Assembly (NCBI GenBank): GCA_945888515.1
Contig: CAMDAD010000010.1
Coordinates: 1-39,607, forward strand
DNA from: Akkermansia muciniphila
GTDB lineage: Bacteria; Verrucomicrobiota; Verrucomicrobiia; Verrucomicrobiales; Akkermansiaceae
Direction of reading: 5' to 3'
DNA: 39,607 bases
Each line of letters begins with the position of its first letter. Positions within the stretch are counted from its first letter, which is position 1. Shown piece after piece: positions 23,624 through 32,178 of the stretch. The notes under the pieces are model-generated. The model had not been told where the DNA came from, ran no database searches, and saw only the letters and a program-made list of their open reading frames with translations. A program made the position numbers and the translations under genes.

Positions 23624-25030
23624 GTGAATCAAACCCGTAAAATTCGTGGCCTACGATGGTGGATCGTAGGTTTGATCTTTTTGGCCGCTGTGCTGAATTA
23701 TGTCGATAGACAAACTCTCTCGGCACTGGCCCCTACCATTCAGAAGGATCTCGCCATGGATGATCATGACTACGCAGACGTGGTCAATATCTTCCTTGTG
23801 GCTTACACGATCGCTTACCTGATTTCGGGAAAAATTGTCGATCGCCTCGGAACACGCACGGGGACCCTCGTGTTTGTGATTTGGTGGTCGATCGCCAACA
23901 TGCTCACGGCGGCGGCACAGGGGATGCGCTCGATGAGTTCGTATCGATTTCTGTTAGGTCTGGGCGAGGCCGGTATTTGGCCGGCCGCATCGAAGGCGGT
24001 CTCCGAGTGGTTTCCGGCACGCGAGCGGGCGTTGGCGATCGGCTTTTATACCATGGGGGCGACCATCGGCGCTACCTGCGCACCCTACATCGTCATACCG
24101 CTGGCGACCTATTCCTATCATGAAGCGTGGCCGTGGTTACAGAATCTGTTAGGTCAAGGCACGGGCTGGCGATTGGCTTTTATCATCACAGGTGCGGCGG
24201 GTTTGTTCTGGTTGATTCCCTGGTTGTTTCTCTATCGCAAGCCACGCGAAAACCGTTTTCTTAGCTCGGACGAACTGGCGCTGATTGAAGATGGCGAGAC
24301 CGTGCAAGAGAATCTGCCAGTTGAGCCCTCATGGACATGGAAGCAGGTGCTGTGTTTTCGTCCGACCTGGCTTTTGCTGCTGGGCCGACTGATCACCGAT
24401 CCGGTATGGTATTTCTATCAATTCTGGTTCGCCAAATTTCTCAGTAGTGAGCGTGGCATTAGTCAGGAGCAGCTTACGATCACGTGGGTAATCTACGCAG
24501 CTGCGGGGGTGGGGAGCTTATTGGGAGGTTGGTGGTCCGGTGCGCTGATCAAACGAGGCAGCAACCCTGTGCAGGGGCGATTATGGGTGATGCTTGCCTG
24601 CGCCTGTATCGTTCCGCTTTCTCCACTGATCAGTATGGCGACGGGCTTGAATGCGACCTTGGCAATTACAGTCGTTACTATCATCGCATCTCTTGCGTGG
24701 CTGATCAACATCAGTTCTCTGGTCGTAGATGTCGTGCCGAAACATTCCGTGGGCACAGTGTTCAGTGTGGTGGCTGCTGGTTCGACCATTGGCGGCATCA
24801 TCATGAACACACTGGTCGCCAGCATGGTCTCGGGTCCATCAACAAAAGCAGCTGGTTTTCTCGATCAAGGAGTGCAGGCTGTGGCAGGCTTTCTCATCGA
24901 TGCCGTTCAGGGTCGTGGCTACGGTACGTGGTTCCTGATCATGGCATTTCTTCACCCGATTGCGCTGCTGCTGCTGTATTTCGGAAAAATCGGCAAATTT
25001 CACGACTTTGCGAAACCCCGCACACTCTAA
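23624..25030 (+). CDS. MFS transporter, anion:cation symporter (ExuT-like)
   Basis: 468 residues, 12 membrane segments, starting with GTG (no in-frame ATG upstream; an ATG at 23619 runs into a stop). NYVDRQTLSALAPTIQKD, GKIVDRLGTRTG and RFLLGLGEAGIWPAASKAVSEWFP are signatures of the ACS family that includes hexuronate and glucarate carriers. It is followed after 11 nt by the GH9-like gene, so an operon for uptake and breakdown of an acidic sugar is likely. The exact substrate is not shown. Confidence 0.88.
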   Translation: MNQTRKIRGLRWWIVGLIFLAAVLNYVDRQTLSALAPTIQKDLAMDDHDYADVVNIFLVAYTIAYLISGKIVDRLGTRTGTLVFVIWWSIANMLTAAAQGMRSMSSYRFLLGLGEAGIWPAASKAVSEWFPARERALAIGFYTMGATIGATCAPYIVIPLATYSYHEAWPWLQNLLGQGTGWRLAFIITGAAGLFWLIPWLFLYRKPRENRFLSSDELALIEDGETVQENLPVEPSWTWKQVLCFRPTWLLLLGRLITDPVWYFYQFWFAKFLSSERGISQEQLTITWVIYAAAGVGSLLGGWWSGALIKRGSNPVQGRLWVMLACACIVPLSPLISMATGLNATLAITVVTIIASLAWLINISSLVVDVVPKHSVGTVFSVVAAGSTIGGIIMNTLVASMVSGPSTKAAGFLDQGVQAVAGFLIDAVQGRGYGTWFLIMAFLHPIALLLLYFGKIGKFHDFAKPRTL

Positions 25031-25041
25031 CAGATACTCAC

Positions 25042-27330
25042 ATGACTCAGAATTCTTTATGGTTCGTTTGTCTCATGCTCGGCACGATGTCGATGCATGC
25101 CCAGCCCACGCCTGTGAAAATCGTCGCGGCGACAGCTAGTTCCGCGATGAAACAATACCCGGCCTCGCAGGCGATCGATGGTAAGATTTCAGATGCTTCG
25201 CGCTGGGTGAGCGAGGCGTCTGATCAAAAATCATGGCTGGAAATTCGGCTCGAAAAAACAACAACTCTGGCGGGCATTCATTTTCACAGTGGCTATGGGG
25301 AAAAAGATGCGGTGAGTGGACTGACAGTGCAGTTTTTATCGGCTAACAAGTGGGTTACCATTCCATCGGCGGTGGTGACTGCCAACAAAAATCCGAGTCT
25401 CGCGATTTCCTTTGATGCTTCGGTAGTGGTGGAGACGGATCGGTTGCGTTTTTTGATCGATGAGACCAAGGATGGCATGGCGAGAGTCAAGGAGGTCATG
25501 GTGTGGCCTGCCGGAAAAGGCGATCTACCCGCGATTCAGTTAACCACTACTTCGACCAAATCGATCCCCAAGGTGCCGCTGATCTATCTCAACCAAAGTG
25601 GATTTAATTTTGGTAAGCCTAAGCGTTTCACCGCACCGACGATAGCGGACGGCACTCGATTCATCGTACGCGCCGCGAGTGGTGGCCCCGCGCTATATGA
25701 GGGGGAAATCCGCCAACACATCGGCGACTTCACGGGATTCGATCTGATCACTGATCAAGAATACGTGGTGGAGGCTGGGGAAGCTGTTTCCGTGCCCTTT
25801 CGCATCGGCCACTACTGGTTGGAACGTGTGACCTATCAGAATGCGGTGAATTTCATGATCGATAGCCGACATCACGTAGGCAACGAGCGCGCCAAATGTG
25901 TGGGCTCCTTTGGTTGGCGCGATGATCATCATTTTGGTTGGGAACTCCACACCCTAGTGCCGCAGTATTTGTCGAATCCCAGTGCCTATGAGCGAATGCT
26001 CTCTCAGGTAAAGTATGAACAACCGCGCGATCCAACACTGTGGGGCGCATTGGAGCCTTATCAGGATGACGCGCCCGATATCGTGAAATTGATTCACTGG
26101 GGAGCGGATGTCATTGTCACCCAAAAGCTCGGCCACGAAATGCTCAAGTCCCAGCTCGCCTACTTTCTTTATGCCTGGCCGATGCTACAACCATACCTGC
26201 CTGCTCAAAACTACGAAGTGGTGAGTAAGTATGCCTTTGCGACATGGGATGATGAAAAAAAGGACCGCACTTACCCATATGATGAAAGTCCTGAAAACAA
26301 TCTGTTAGCCTTGAAGACAAAAATCGGCAGCACCAAAGGTTGCCTGCCTCCTGGTTTTTCCGTGCAGCCGAATCTTCTGATGCACGAGGTGGCAAAGCGC
26401 CAAAAGCGCGCTGATGCGATGTTGTATTTCGATGTCGCGTATCGACAGTGCGAGTGGATGATCCAGAACCTAGACTGGAACGATCCGCTGGTCACTAAAG
26501 GCCAGCGCATGAGCGAGTTTCTCACTATCACGGGGATGGCGCATTTTTTGAAAGAATATCCCGAGAAAGCGCCAAAAGGTCTCGTGCAAAAAATCAACGA
26601 CTGGGCTGATGTTGTGGTGCGTCGCTCGAATAATTTGTGGGATTTCCGCAAGCTCGATGACAAGGACGGATGGACTCCTATGGGAGAAAAGCCGACCATG
26701 TGGAACGAGCCAGGCAATGTCGTGGGACTTCCCTCGGCACTGATTGCCGCGATCCCATATATTCAAAACGAGGAAACCGCAGCACGGATGCGACAGTTGG
26801 TCTGGTCGCACATCGATCAGATGTTCGGCCGCAATCCGGCAGGCTTGCACTTCTCCTACGACGCACCGCGAGAAATCGAAGGTGTGGAGCATGGGTGGTA
26901 TCGTTTTTATCCTGGTGGTATTGGGCGACTGGCGAACGCGCGATTCGTCATCGATGGCAGTTGTAAGAATGCTCACTACCCCTACCATCCGCAGGTGGGC
27001 GACATCGGTTGGACGGAGGGCTGGATTCAGTTCAATTGTTGTTTCAATATTAGCCTCGCCTACCTCGCCTACGATGAAAACAAATTGCAACTGAAGCGTG
27101 AGGGCGGGGACGTGATCATTCGTCTGCAGGCTCCGCTCAACTTCGATGCGAAAACGATCGAGCGTGCTACTGTCATTGGCAGTGACGGCAGCGGTGCGGA
27201 AGTGACGATCGAACTTACTGAAGACGGACCGAACGCGCGCACGTTTTCGCGCAAGATGCCATTGCCCCAATCGAAAAAACTCGGAGTTCGCTATGGCTTC
27301 GGCTACCTCTCTGCCGAAGCTTCTTTGTGA
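25042..27330 (+). CDS. Secreted discoidin/GH9-like glycoside hydrolase
   Basis: 762 residues with a signal peptide (about 1-20, ending SMHAQ). Residues 24-156 form an F5/8-type C (discoidin) carbohydrate-binding domain, 176-258 a CelD_N-type Ig-like domain (VPLIYLNQSGF) and 270-680 an (alpha/alpha)6-like region. FGRNPAGLHFSYD and the Glu in GDIGWTEGWIQFN (E659) parallel the DYVLGRNP and catalytic NE region of GH9. The DAGD-like motif appears as GWRDDHHFGWE, so the active site may differ. The frame is open back to 24484 inside the transporter gene, but ATG 25042 gives the signal peptide. The 11-nt spacing makes it the second gene of the transporter operon. Confidence 0.65.
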   Translation: MTQNSLWFVCLMLGTMSMHAQPTPVKIVAATASSAMKQYPASQAIDGKISDASRWVSEASDQKSWLEIRLEKTTTLAGIHFHSGYGEKDAVSGLTVQFLSANKWVTIPSAVVTANKNPSLAISFDASVVVETDRLRFLIDETKDGMARVKEVMVWPAGKGDLPAIQLTTTSTKSIPKVPLIYLNQSGFNFGKPKRFTAPTIADGTRFIVRAASGGPALYEGEIRQHIGDFTGFDLITDQEYVVEAGEAVSVPFRIGHYWLERVTYQNAVNFMIDSRHHVGNERAKCVGSFGWRDDHHFGWELHTLVPQYLSNPSAYERMLSQVKYEQPRDPTLWGALEPYQDDAPDIVKLIHWGADVIVTQKLGHEMLKSQLAYFLYAWPMLQPYLPAQNYEVVSKYAFATWDDEKKDRTYPYDESPENNLLALKTKIGSTKGCLPPGFSVQPNLLMHEVAKRQKRADAMLYFDVAYRQCEWMIQNLDWNDPLVTKGQRMSEFLTITGMAHFLKEYPEKAPKGLVQKINDWADVVVRRSNNLWDFRKLDDKDGWTPMGEKPTMWNEPGNVVGLPSALIAAIPYIQNEETAARMRQLVWSHIDQMFGRNPAGLHFSYDAPREIEGVEHGWYRFYPGGIGRLANARFVIDGSCKNAHYPYHPQVGDIGWTEGWIQFNCCFNISLAYLAYDENKLQLKREGGDVIIRLQAPLNFDAKTIERATVIGSDGSGAEVTIELTEDGPNARTFSRKMPLPQSKKLGVRYGFGYLSAEASL

Positions 27331-27507
27331 TACGTCGACTTTTTTTATGAATCGTTAAATGATGAGCGTCTACGGAAATGGATGTATGTTCGCTGATCCA
27401 GCCACTGTCGCAGGCAAATTGCTTTGCGGAACGCTATGTGCTGCAGTCAATGATGATTCAACGGCATTCAAGAACATTCGCTGTGTCGCCAGCTCATTCT
27501 CTTCACC
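27331..27507. other. Intergenic region before the SGNH gene
   Basis: 177 bases. It contains one short + frame (27362-27511) that overlaps the next start by ATGA and is listed separately. No terminator or promoter pair is clear; there is a run of seven T at 27342-27348 without a stem. Confidence 0.35.
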
Positions 27508-27511
27508 ATGA
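27362..27511 (+). CDS. Possible 49-residue upstream ORF coupled to the SGNH gene
   Basis: From ATG 27362 the frame encodes 49 residues (MSVYGNGCMFADPATVAGK onward, ending ASSFSSP) and its TGA (27509-27511) overlaps the ATG of the SGNH gene in an ATGA. The exact overlap suggests translational coupling or a leader peptide. It has no recognisable motif, contains four Cys and may be chance. Confidence 0.25.
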   Translation: MSVYGNGCMFADPATVAGKLLCGTLCAAVNDDSTAFKNIRCVASSFSSP

Positions 27512-28176
27512 AAACATTCTTCGTTGTCTTAGCGTGTCTCACCACGAGTCTCTCACTTTTTGCGGAGGAAAAAGTCTGGCGCATTTTGCCTGTGGGTGAC
27601 TCGATCACGGAAGGTGGCGCCACGTTTGCGAATTACCGTGCGCCCTTGTTGCAAAAAATGCGCGATGCGAGAGCGTCTGTTCGTTATGTCGGATCGCGCC
27701 AAAGCGCTTCCCCATTCGGTCCGCTGGCGCATGAGGGATACGGCGGAAAAAACAGTCGATTCTTGCTCGATACCGTGCCTGTGCAACTGACCAAACACCC
27801 AGCCGATATCGTGCTGCTGCATGCCTGCCATAATCATTTTGCCGACCAAAAGCCCACCGCTGGAATTCTAGCCGATCACGAAGCAATGATCGCTGCGTTT
27901 CGAAAGATCAATCCAGAAATCAGAATCTATGTCGCACGTCCCATCTCTAGTGGTAAGTTACCGAAGTATTCCTATCTCCCAGCTCTGGGCGATGCTTTGG
28001 AGAAAATGGCGAAACGACTTCATACCGAAAAGCAGCCAGTGATCCTCGTCGATCAAACCACGGGCTTTGATCCCCACGCTGATACTATCGCAGATCTGGT
28101 GCATCCGAACGCCAGAGGCGCAGAAAAAATGGCACAGCGCTGGTGGGAAGCATTAAAGCCCTTGATGGCACCCTGA
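27508..28176 (+). CDS. Secreted SGNH/GDSL hydrolase
   Basis: 222 residues with a signal peptide (about 1-19). Block I is VGDSITEGG, with the nucleophile Ser32; block V is DLVHPN, with Asp196 and His199. The block III position reads HACHNHF in place of the usual GxND, with Asn109 in the right place. Such enzymes deacetylate or de-esterify polysaccharides. It lies 177 bases after the GH9-like gene and probably belongs to the same carbohydrate group. Confidence 0.85.
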   Translation: MKTFFVVLACLTTSLSLFAEEKVWRILPVGDSITEGGATFANYRAPLLQKMRDARASVRYVGSRQSASPFGPLAHEGYGGKNSRFLLDTVPVQLTKHPADIVLLHACHNHFADQKPTAGILADHEAMIAAFRKINPEIRIYVARPISSGKLPKYSYLPALGDALEKMAKRLHTEKQPVILVDQTTGFDPHADTIADLVHPNARGAEKMAQRWWEALKPLMAP

Positions 28177-28221
28177 AACCGCGGCGGATCGAGTCTGATT
28201 GAGCCATGAGGAATTTAACAA

Positions 28222-28250
28222 TTGTCGGGTGAGTATCGACTGGGTATCAT
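28222..28250 (+). promoter_or_regulatory. Candidate sigma70-type promoter
   Basis: TTGTCG (28222-28227), a 17-base spacer and TATCAT (28245-28250) match four of six and five of six consensus bases. It would drive the decayed small gene at 28290. Not tested by alignment. Confidence 0.4.
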
Positions 28251-28289
28251 CAGCGCATTCGTAAAGCAACTCACAGGCACTCGTGTCCT

Positions 28290-28773
28290 ATGCGAAAATC
28301 CGAACACAAACTTTCAGTTCCCGCTATGACATTCGCCGAGCATAAGTCGCGAGCTTGCATGGTATGGCTTTCGCTTTTTTTCTGCGGCATCCAGCAATTG
28401 CATGCGGGGATGACATCCTATGGCGTGGATGCTGTCGCAGGCTTTCGCTTGCGTGTGATTTCTGGCAGTCAGAGAGACATGCGATGTAAGACTCGCAGGG
28501 ATTGAGGCAATCAAAGAACGGATTTGGAATTATGCGCTAGAGCACAAAGGGGATGTGCCCGATGGACCGTTTGGTGTGGGGATTCCGTGGAAAGAGTGGC
28601 GCGCGCCGACGGGGGGCGTGTATAGTTATCTTGCGCGCAAGAGCATCGGTGGCGGCAGGGAGTTATTGCTTTATGAACCCACGGAAGCGGGGAGCAAACG
28701 GTTTGTGCTGCTCTGCGATGGCAGCATCGAGGAGTGGAGTGAATCCAAAATCTATCAAACGCTAGAGGACTGA
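28290..28773 (+). pseudogene. Frameshifted small secreted-protein gene, copy A
   Basis: The first frame (28290-28505) encodes an N-terminal hydrophobic stretch (MVWLSLFFCGIQQLHAG) that looks like a signal peptide. It then breaks. A second frame, open from 28459 to the stop at 28773, reads coding-like (IEAIKERIWNYALEHKGDVP, PFGVGIPWKEW, GVYSYLARKS, ELLLYEP, FVLLCDGSIEEW). That frame has no ATG, GTG or TTG before 28555, so its first part cannot be translated without a shift from the first frame between 28459 and 28502. The ending resembles the DG-containing tails of verrucomicrobial pilin-like proteins. The function is unknown. Confidence 0.5.
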
Positions 28774-28776
28774 GTG

Positions 28777-29072
28777 ATGGAGGCATTGGTAACAAAAAAA
28801 AACCGAGACGAGGCTGCAGTGTGGCCTTTTGGGTTGTCTTGGGATTGCGAGAGCCGTTTATGTATCTTGGCAAGGGGCGGAGCACATCGGATGCCGCAGA
28901 AACTGTGCTACTGGTATCACCCTTTGTGCAAAATGACCGAGTGGCTTACTTGCGTGTTGATGGCTCGAGGCGTGACGAAATGTTGCCCGCGAACAAACGT
29001 GGCGACGAGAAATTCCAAGACATGATCCGCGAGGGAATTTGGCCTAAAAACGAGCAGGCGCCAAGTCGATAG
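28777..29072 (+). pseudogene. Frameshifted paralogue of copy A, copy B
   Basis: From ATG 28777 one frame reads MEALVTKKNRDEAAVWPFGL; a second frame to 29072 reads PFMYLGKGRS, AETVLLVSP, VAYLRVDGSRRDEM. The second part parallels copy A (YL..+S, LLLYEP, FVLLCDGSIEEW), and WPFGLSW parallels GPFGVGIPW. The two frames must be joined by a shift near 28840-28860. A run of nine A at 28794-28802 is a further slippage site. I read this as a tandem paralogue of copy A that also decayed. Confidence 0.4.
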
Positions 29073-29114
29073 AAATCGTTACGCAAGGCAGGCGAAAGAG
29101 CTCGTGGGAAATGT

Positions 29115-30026
29115 GTGGAAATCATCTGGCTGATCTGCGATGCCTTGTGCGTGCAGTTGAAGTTTCGAGATCGGTGTCTAGTGTTTCCCCGTCGTCCACT
29201 GATCATGGGGATCGTGAATGCGAATGACGATTCGTTTTCGGCGGATGGGAGTTTGGAGAAAGATGTTTTGGTGGCCTTGATCCGTCAGCAGATCGCGCAG
29301 GGTGCCGATGTGATCGATCTCGGCGCGGAGAGTGCGCGGACGAATCGGGTGGCGATTTCTGTAGAGGAAGAGTTGCGACGATTCCGATTGGTGATGGAAT
29401 GGTGGACAGAGATTTGGCAGGCTGCGGAGCCGATCGATGCCCAACAAGTGTGGCCGCCAGTGCTCTCGGCAAATACCTGGCGTCCGGAGGTAGTGCGTGG
29501 GGTGTTAGAGATCGGTGCCGAATGGGTCAATGACATGAGCGGCTTGCCCGATGCGCAAAATGCGCGGCTGTGTGCCGATACCGGGGCTGCCTTGCTGATT
29601 ATGCACAGCGTGGGGGAGCCGAAGGTGCCGCATTTCCATCAAGAGTGGGAGGATGTGATGGCGTGCATGCTGCGGTTTTTCGAGGAGAAAATCGCTTTGG
29701 CGGAGTCGGCGAGTCTATCGAGCGAGTATCTGATGCTGGATCCGGGCATTGATTTTGCCAAACAGAAAGAGGACAACCTGACTGTCTATCGGAATCTAGA
29801 GAAACTAAAAGTGTATGGACGCCCATTGCTCATACCGGTCTCGCGCAAGACGGTAATAGCGGATGTGTTAGGCATTGCCGATCCCCGCGAACGCGATGCC
29901 GCAACCATGGCTTGCCTCACCTGGTGCCTGCAGCGCGGGGGGAATATTTTCCGAGTGCACAACGTCGAGGCGGCATCGCAGGTGGTGCGATGTTTGTTCC
30001 CGCTCCGAGAGGAATCTCCCATTTGA
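29115..30026 (+). CDS. folP: Dihydropteroate synthase (divergent)
   Basis: Condenses 6-hydroxymethyl-dihydropterin pyrophosphate with p-aminobenzoate in folate synthesis. About 303 residues if GTG 29115 is used; GTG 29151, shortly before LKFRDRC, is also plausible. Family motifs are present in order: IMGIVNANDDSFSADG, VIDLGAESAR, SANTWRPEVV..WVNDMSGL, LLIMHSVGEP, LMLDPGIDFAKQ, PVSRKTVIADVLG and FRVHNV. The usual NVTPDSFSDGG reads NANDDSFSADG here, a change at the pterin/pyrophosphate loop. The core Asn, Asp-Ser-Phe-Ser and the SRK motif are kept, so activity is likely. The upstream neighbours are decayed genes. Confidence 0.82.
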   Translation: MEIIWLICDALCVQLKFRDRCLVFPRRPLIMGIVNANDDSFSADGSLEKDVLVALIRQQIAQGADVIDLGAESARTNRVAISVEEELRRFRLVMEWWTEIWQAAEPIDAQQVWPPVLSANTWRPEVVRGVLEIGAEWVNDMSGLPDAQNARLCADTGAALLIMHSVGEPKVPHFHQEWEDVMACMLRFFEEKIALAESASLSSEYLMLDPGIDFAKQKEDNLTVYRNLEKLKVYGRPLLIPVSRKTVIADVLGIADPRERDAATMACLTWCLQRGGNIFRVHNVEAASQVVRCLFPLREESPI

Positions 30027-30505
30027 CATCATGAGATCAACTATGGTCAAAAACGTAAGAAGGTCTCTGCCTGATCTTTTGATTCCGTAGTGTGAACTGC
30101 GGGAGTTATGTCGGACAACATGCGCTTCGATCTTTGTGATACTCGTTATGAAAAGAAAGTGGTAAGGAATCCGAATCATGCTACTCCTGCGTCGACCGCT
30201 AGCATCGAAGTGATGACGTTCGGGGAAATCGTCTGCAAGTTGCCGGGAAATTTCTTCACAGTAATAGAGTATTGCGTGAGCCTCCCATTGGACTGCTGAA
30301 TGGCAGAGGATATCTCGCTATTGCCAAGCGTAATTCTCGAAGGTGATCCATTCCGCGGTGCCTGTATCAATTTCCGCTTCTCTGCGCGCCCGTTCTTCAT
30401 CGTCCTGGCCTCGGAGATTTGCGAGTCAAGGCGCTGCCAATCCCGACTGATCTTTCTCGGACAGCTGCGATTACTCGCAGCAGTCCCAAGCGTCTTCGCT
30501 TCTTA
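30027..30505. other. Gap between folP and serA
   Basis: About 480 bases without an intact gene. It holds the decayed - strand fragment (30180-30425) and two small hairpins downstream of serA: GCTGCGA-TTAC-TCGCAGC (30464-30481) and AAGCG-TCTT-CGCTT (30489-30502). Neither has a T-run, but together they may end the serA transcript. Confidence 0.45.
30180..30425 (-). pseudogene. Decayed gene fragment with in-frame stop
   Basis: On the - strand, one frame reads LRGQDDEERARREAEIDTG, TAEWITFENYAWQ, TAG (30318-30320), then RDILCHSAVQWEAHAILYY, CEEISRQLADDFPERHHFD. The text on both sides of the stop looks like protein (Trp, Tyr, Glu, Asp-rich). Another frame just upstream (SRDWQRLDSQIS) may be the preceding part after a frameshift. 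No family is recognised. It lies beyond the 3' end of serA. Confidence 0.4.
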
Positions 30506-32101
30506 TCAGAATGCCATGACAAAAACACGCAGGATGCCGGGCGTGTTGCGAAGTGTTTCTAGCAAGGAAACGGGTGGCTCTGAATCCACTTCGATCACCG
30601 TCACGGCGCGTGAGCGGTCGGCGGTGCGGGACAGGGCCATGTTGGCGATGTTCACCGAAGCTGCTCCGAGCAGCGTGCCTACGGTGCCTACCATACCGGG
30701 GCGGTCGTCATTTTCCACGAACAGGAACTGGCCGGAGACGTTGGTTTCCACGTTGTGGCCGGCGATGTGAACGATGCGCGGTTGGGTACCGAGGAAAGTT
30801 CCCGCGACCACAATTTCATCACTGCCTTTGATCACATCGACTTCGATAAGCTCGGTGTAAGGTGTTTGGATCGCGACAGAGGATTTCTGCACCTCCAGAC
30901 CGAAAGCTTTGGCAACCGCGGGAGAGTTAATGAGATTGACCTGCGATTCGTTACGGGCGGAGGACAGATAACCGGTGAGAACGGAACGAGTGATGAGCTC
31001 GGTGTCTAACTCGGCCACGGGGCCGGCGAAGGAAACGCGGATGGCATCGGCTTGACCGGGGCCGATCTTCGCGGCGAGCTTGCCCAACGCGCTGGCTAGG
31101 TCCATGTATTTGCCAACTTCGGCGATGGTTTTGGCATCGAGGTTGGGCATGTTCACAGCGTTGCGGATCTCGCCAGTGACGAGGAAATCACGCACTTGGT
31201 GGGCCACTTCGATGCCTACGTTTTCCTGTGCTTCTGCGGTGGAGGCTCCGAGGTGCGGGGTGAACACGGTTTTTTTTGCGGAGAATAGTGGGAAGTCGGC
31301 GGGTGGGGGCTCAACTTCATAGACATCGAGCGCAATCCCCGCAAGGTGGCCGGAATCCAAGGAGGCCTTGGCGGCGGCTTCATCGACTAGCCCGCCGCGC
31401 GCGCAGTTGATCACGAGCGCCCCCTGATTCATCAGGGCGAGGCGTGAGGCGTTGATGATGTGTTTGGTATCGTCGTTGAGTGGAATGTGTAAGGTCACCA
31501 CGTCGGCACCCGTGAGTGCCTGTTCGACCGTTTCCGCGAGTTCGACCTTGAGTGCTTGGGCACGTGCGGCAGTAAAAAACGGGTCATAGGCAATCACATG
31601 CATGCCGAAGGCTTGCGCGCGTTTGGCGAACTCCGTGCCGATGCGGCCCATGCCGAGAATGGCGAGCCTTTTGCCGTGAATCTCGCATCCCTCAAACGAC
31701 TTGCGATCCCACTTGCCTGCCACCATGGAGGCATGCGCTTGTGGGATGTTTCTGGCGAGCGAGAGCATCAATGTGAAGGCGTGTTCGGCGGTGGAAATGG
31801 TGTTGCCGCTCGGCGTGTTCATGACCACTACCCCGTGATCGGTCGCAGCTTGGCGGTCGATGTTATCCACACCCACTCCCGCGCGTCCGATCGCTTTCAA
31901 ATTTTTAGCGGCGGCAAAGACCTCGGCGGTGACCTTGGTCTGCGATCGCACGACGAGACCATGGTAGTCGCCGATGATTTTCAGTAACTCTTCCGGCGGC
32001 AGTCCGGTGTTGACATCGACTTGGATTTCTGGAGCGGAGGCGAGAGCTTCGACCCCTTTTTCTGAGATGGGGTCCGATACGAGAACGCGATAGTGTGCCA
32101 T
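30506..32101 (-). CDS. serA: D-3-phosphoglycerate dehydrogenase SerA
   Basis: First step of serine synthesis, 3-phosphoglycerate to 3-phosphohydroxypyruvate with NAD. 531 residues, the long type. The Rossmann motif is GMGRIGTEFAKRA (about 147-160), and the catalytic Arg is in NCARGGLVDE and the His in FTPHLGAST. An intervening ASB-like domain (about 325-450) and a C-terminal ACT domain (about 455-531, FVENDDRPGMVGTVGTLLG) follow, the usual sites of serine feedback. A single-gene unit on the - strand. Confidence 0.95.
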   Translation of the reverse strand: MAHYRVLVSDPISEKGVEALASAPEIQVDVNTGLPPEELLKIIGDYHGLVVRSQTKVTAEVFAAAKNLKAIGRAGVGVDNIDRQAATDHGVVVMNTPSGNTISTAEHAFTLMLSLARNIPQAHASMVAGKWDRKSFEGCEIHGKRLAILGMGRIGTEFAKRAQAFGMHVIAYDPFFTAARAQALKVELAETVEQALTGADVVTLHIPLNDDTKHIINASRLALMNQGALVINCARGGLVDEAAAKASLDSGHLAGIALDVYEVEPPPADFPLFSAKKTVFTPHLGASTAEAQENVGIEVAHQVRDFLVTGEIRNAVNMPNLDAKTIAEVGKYMDLASALGKLAAKIGPGQADAIRVSFAGPVAELDTELITRSVLTGYLSSARNESQVNLINSPAVAKAFGLEVQKSSVAIQTPYTELIEVDVIKGSDEIVVAGTFLGTQPRIVHIAGHNVETNVSGQFLFVENDDRPGMVGTVGTLLGAASVNIANMALSRTADRSRAVTVIEVDSEPPVSLLETLRNTPGILRVFVMAF

Positions 32102-32178
32102 GGCGCGAGAACGCTAATGGCGGTGTCATGGACTGTCCAGCGACAAAAGCGGCATGCCGCGCAAAAAGACAAATCGTT

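Noticed and set aside
24484-25041. N-terminal extension of the GH9-like frame into the transporter gene
   Set aside because: It overlaps the transporter coding sequence; ATG 25042 gives a signal peptide and an 11-nt operon spacing.
30108-30299. 63-residue + frame between folP and serA
   Set aside because: No motif or start signal; the opposite strand carries more protein-like text, itself broken.
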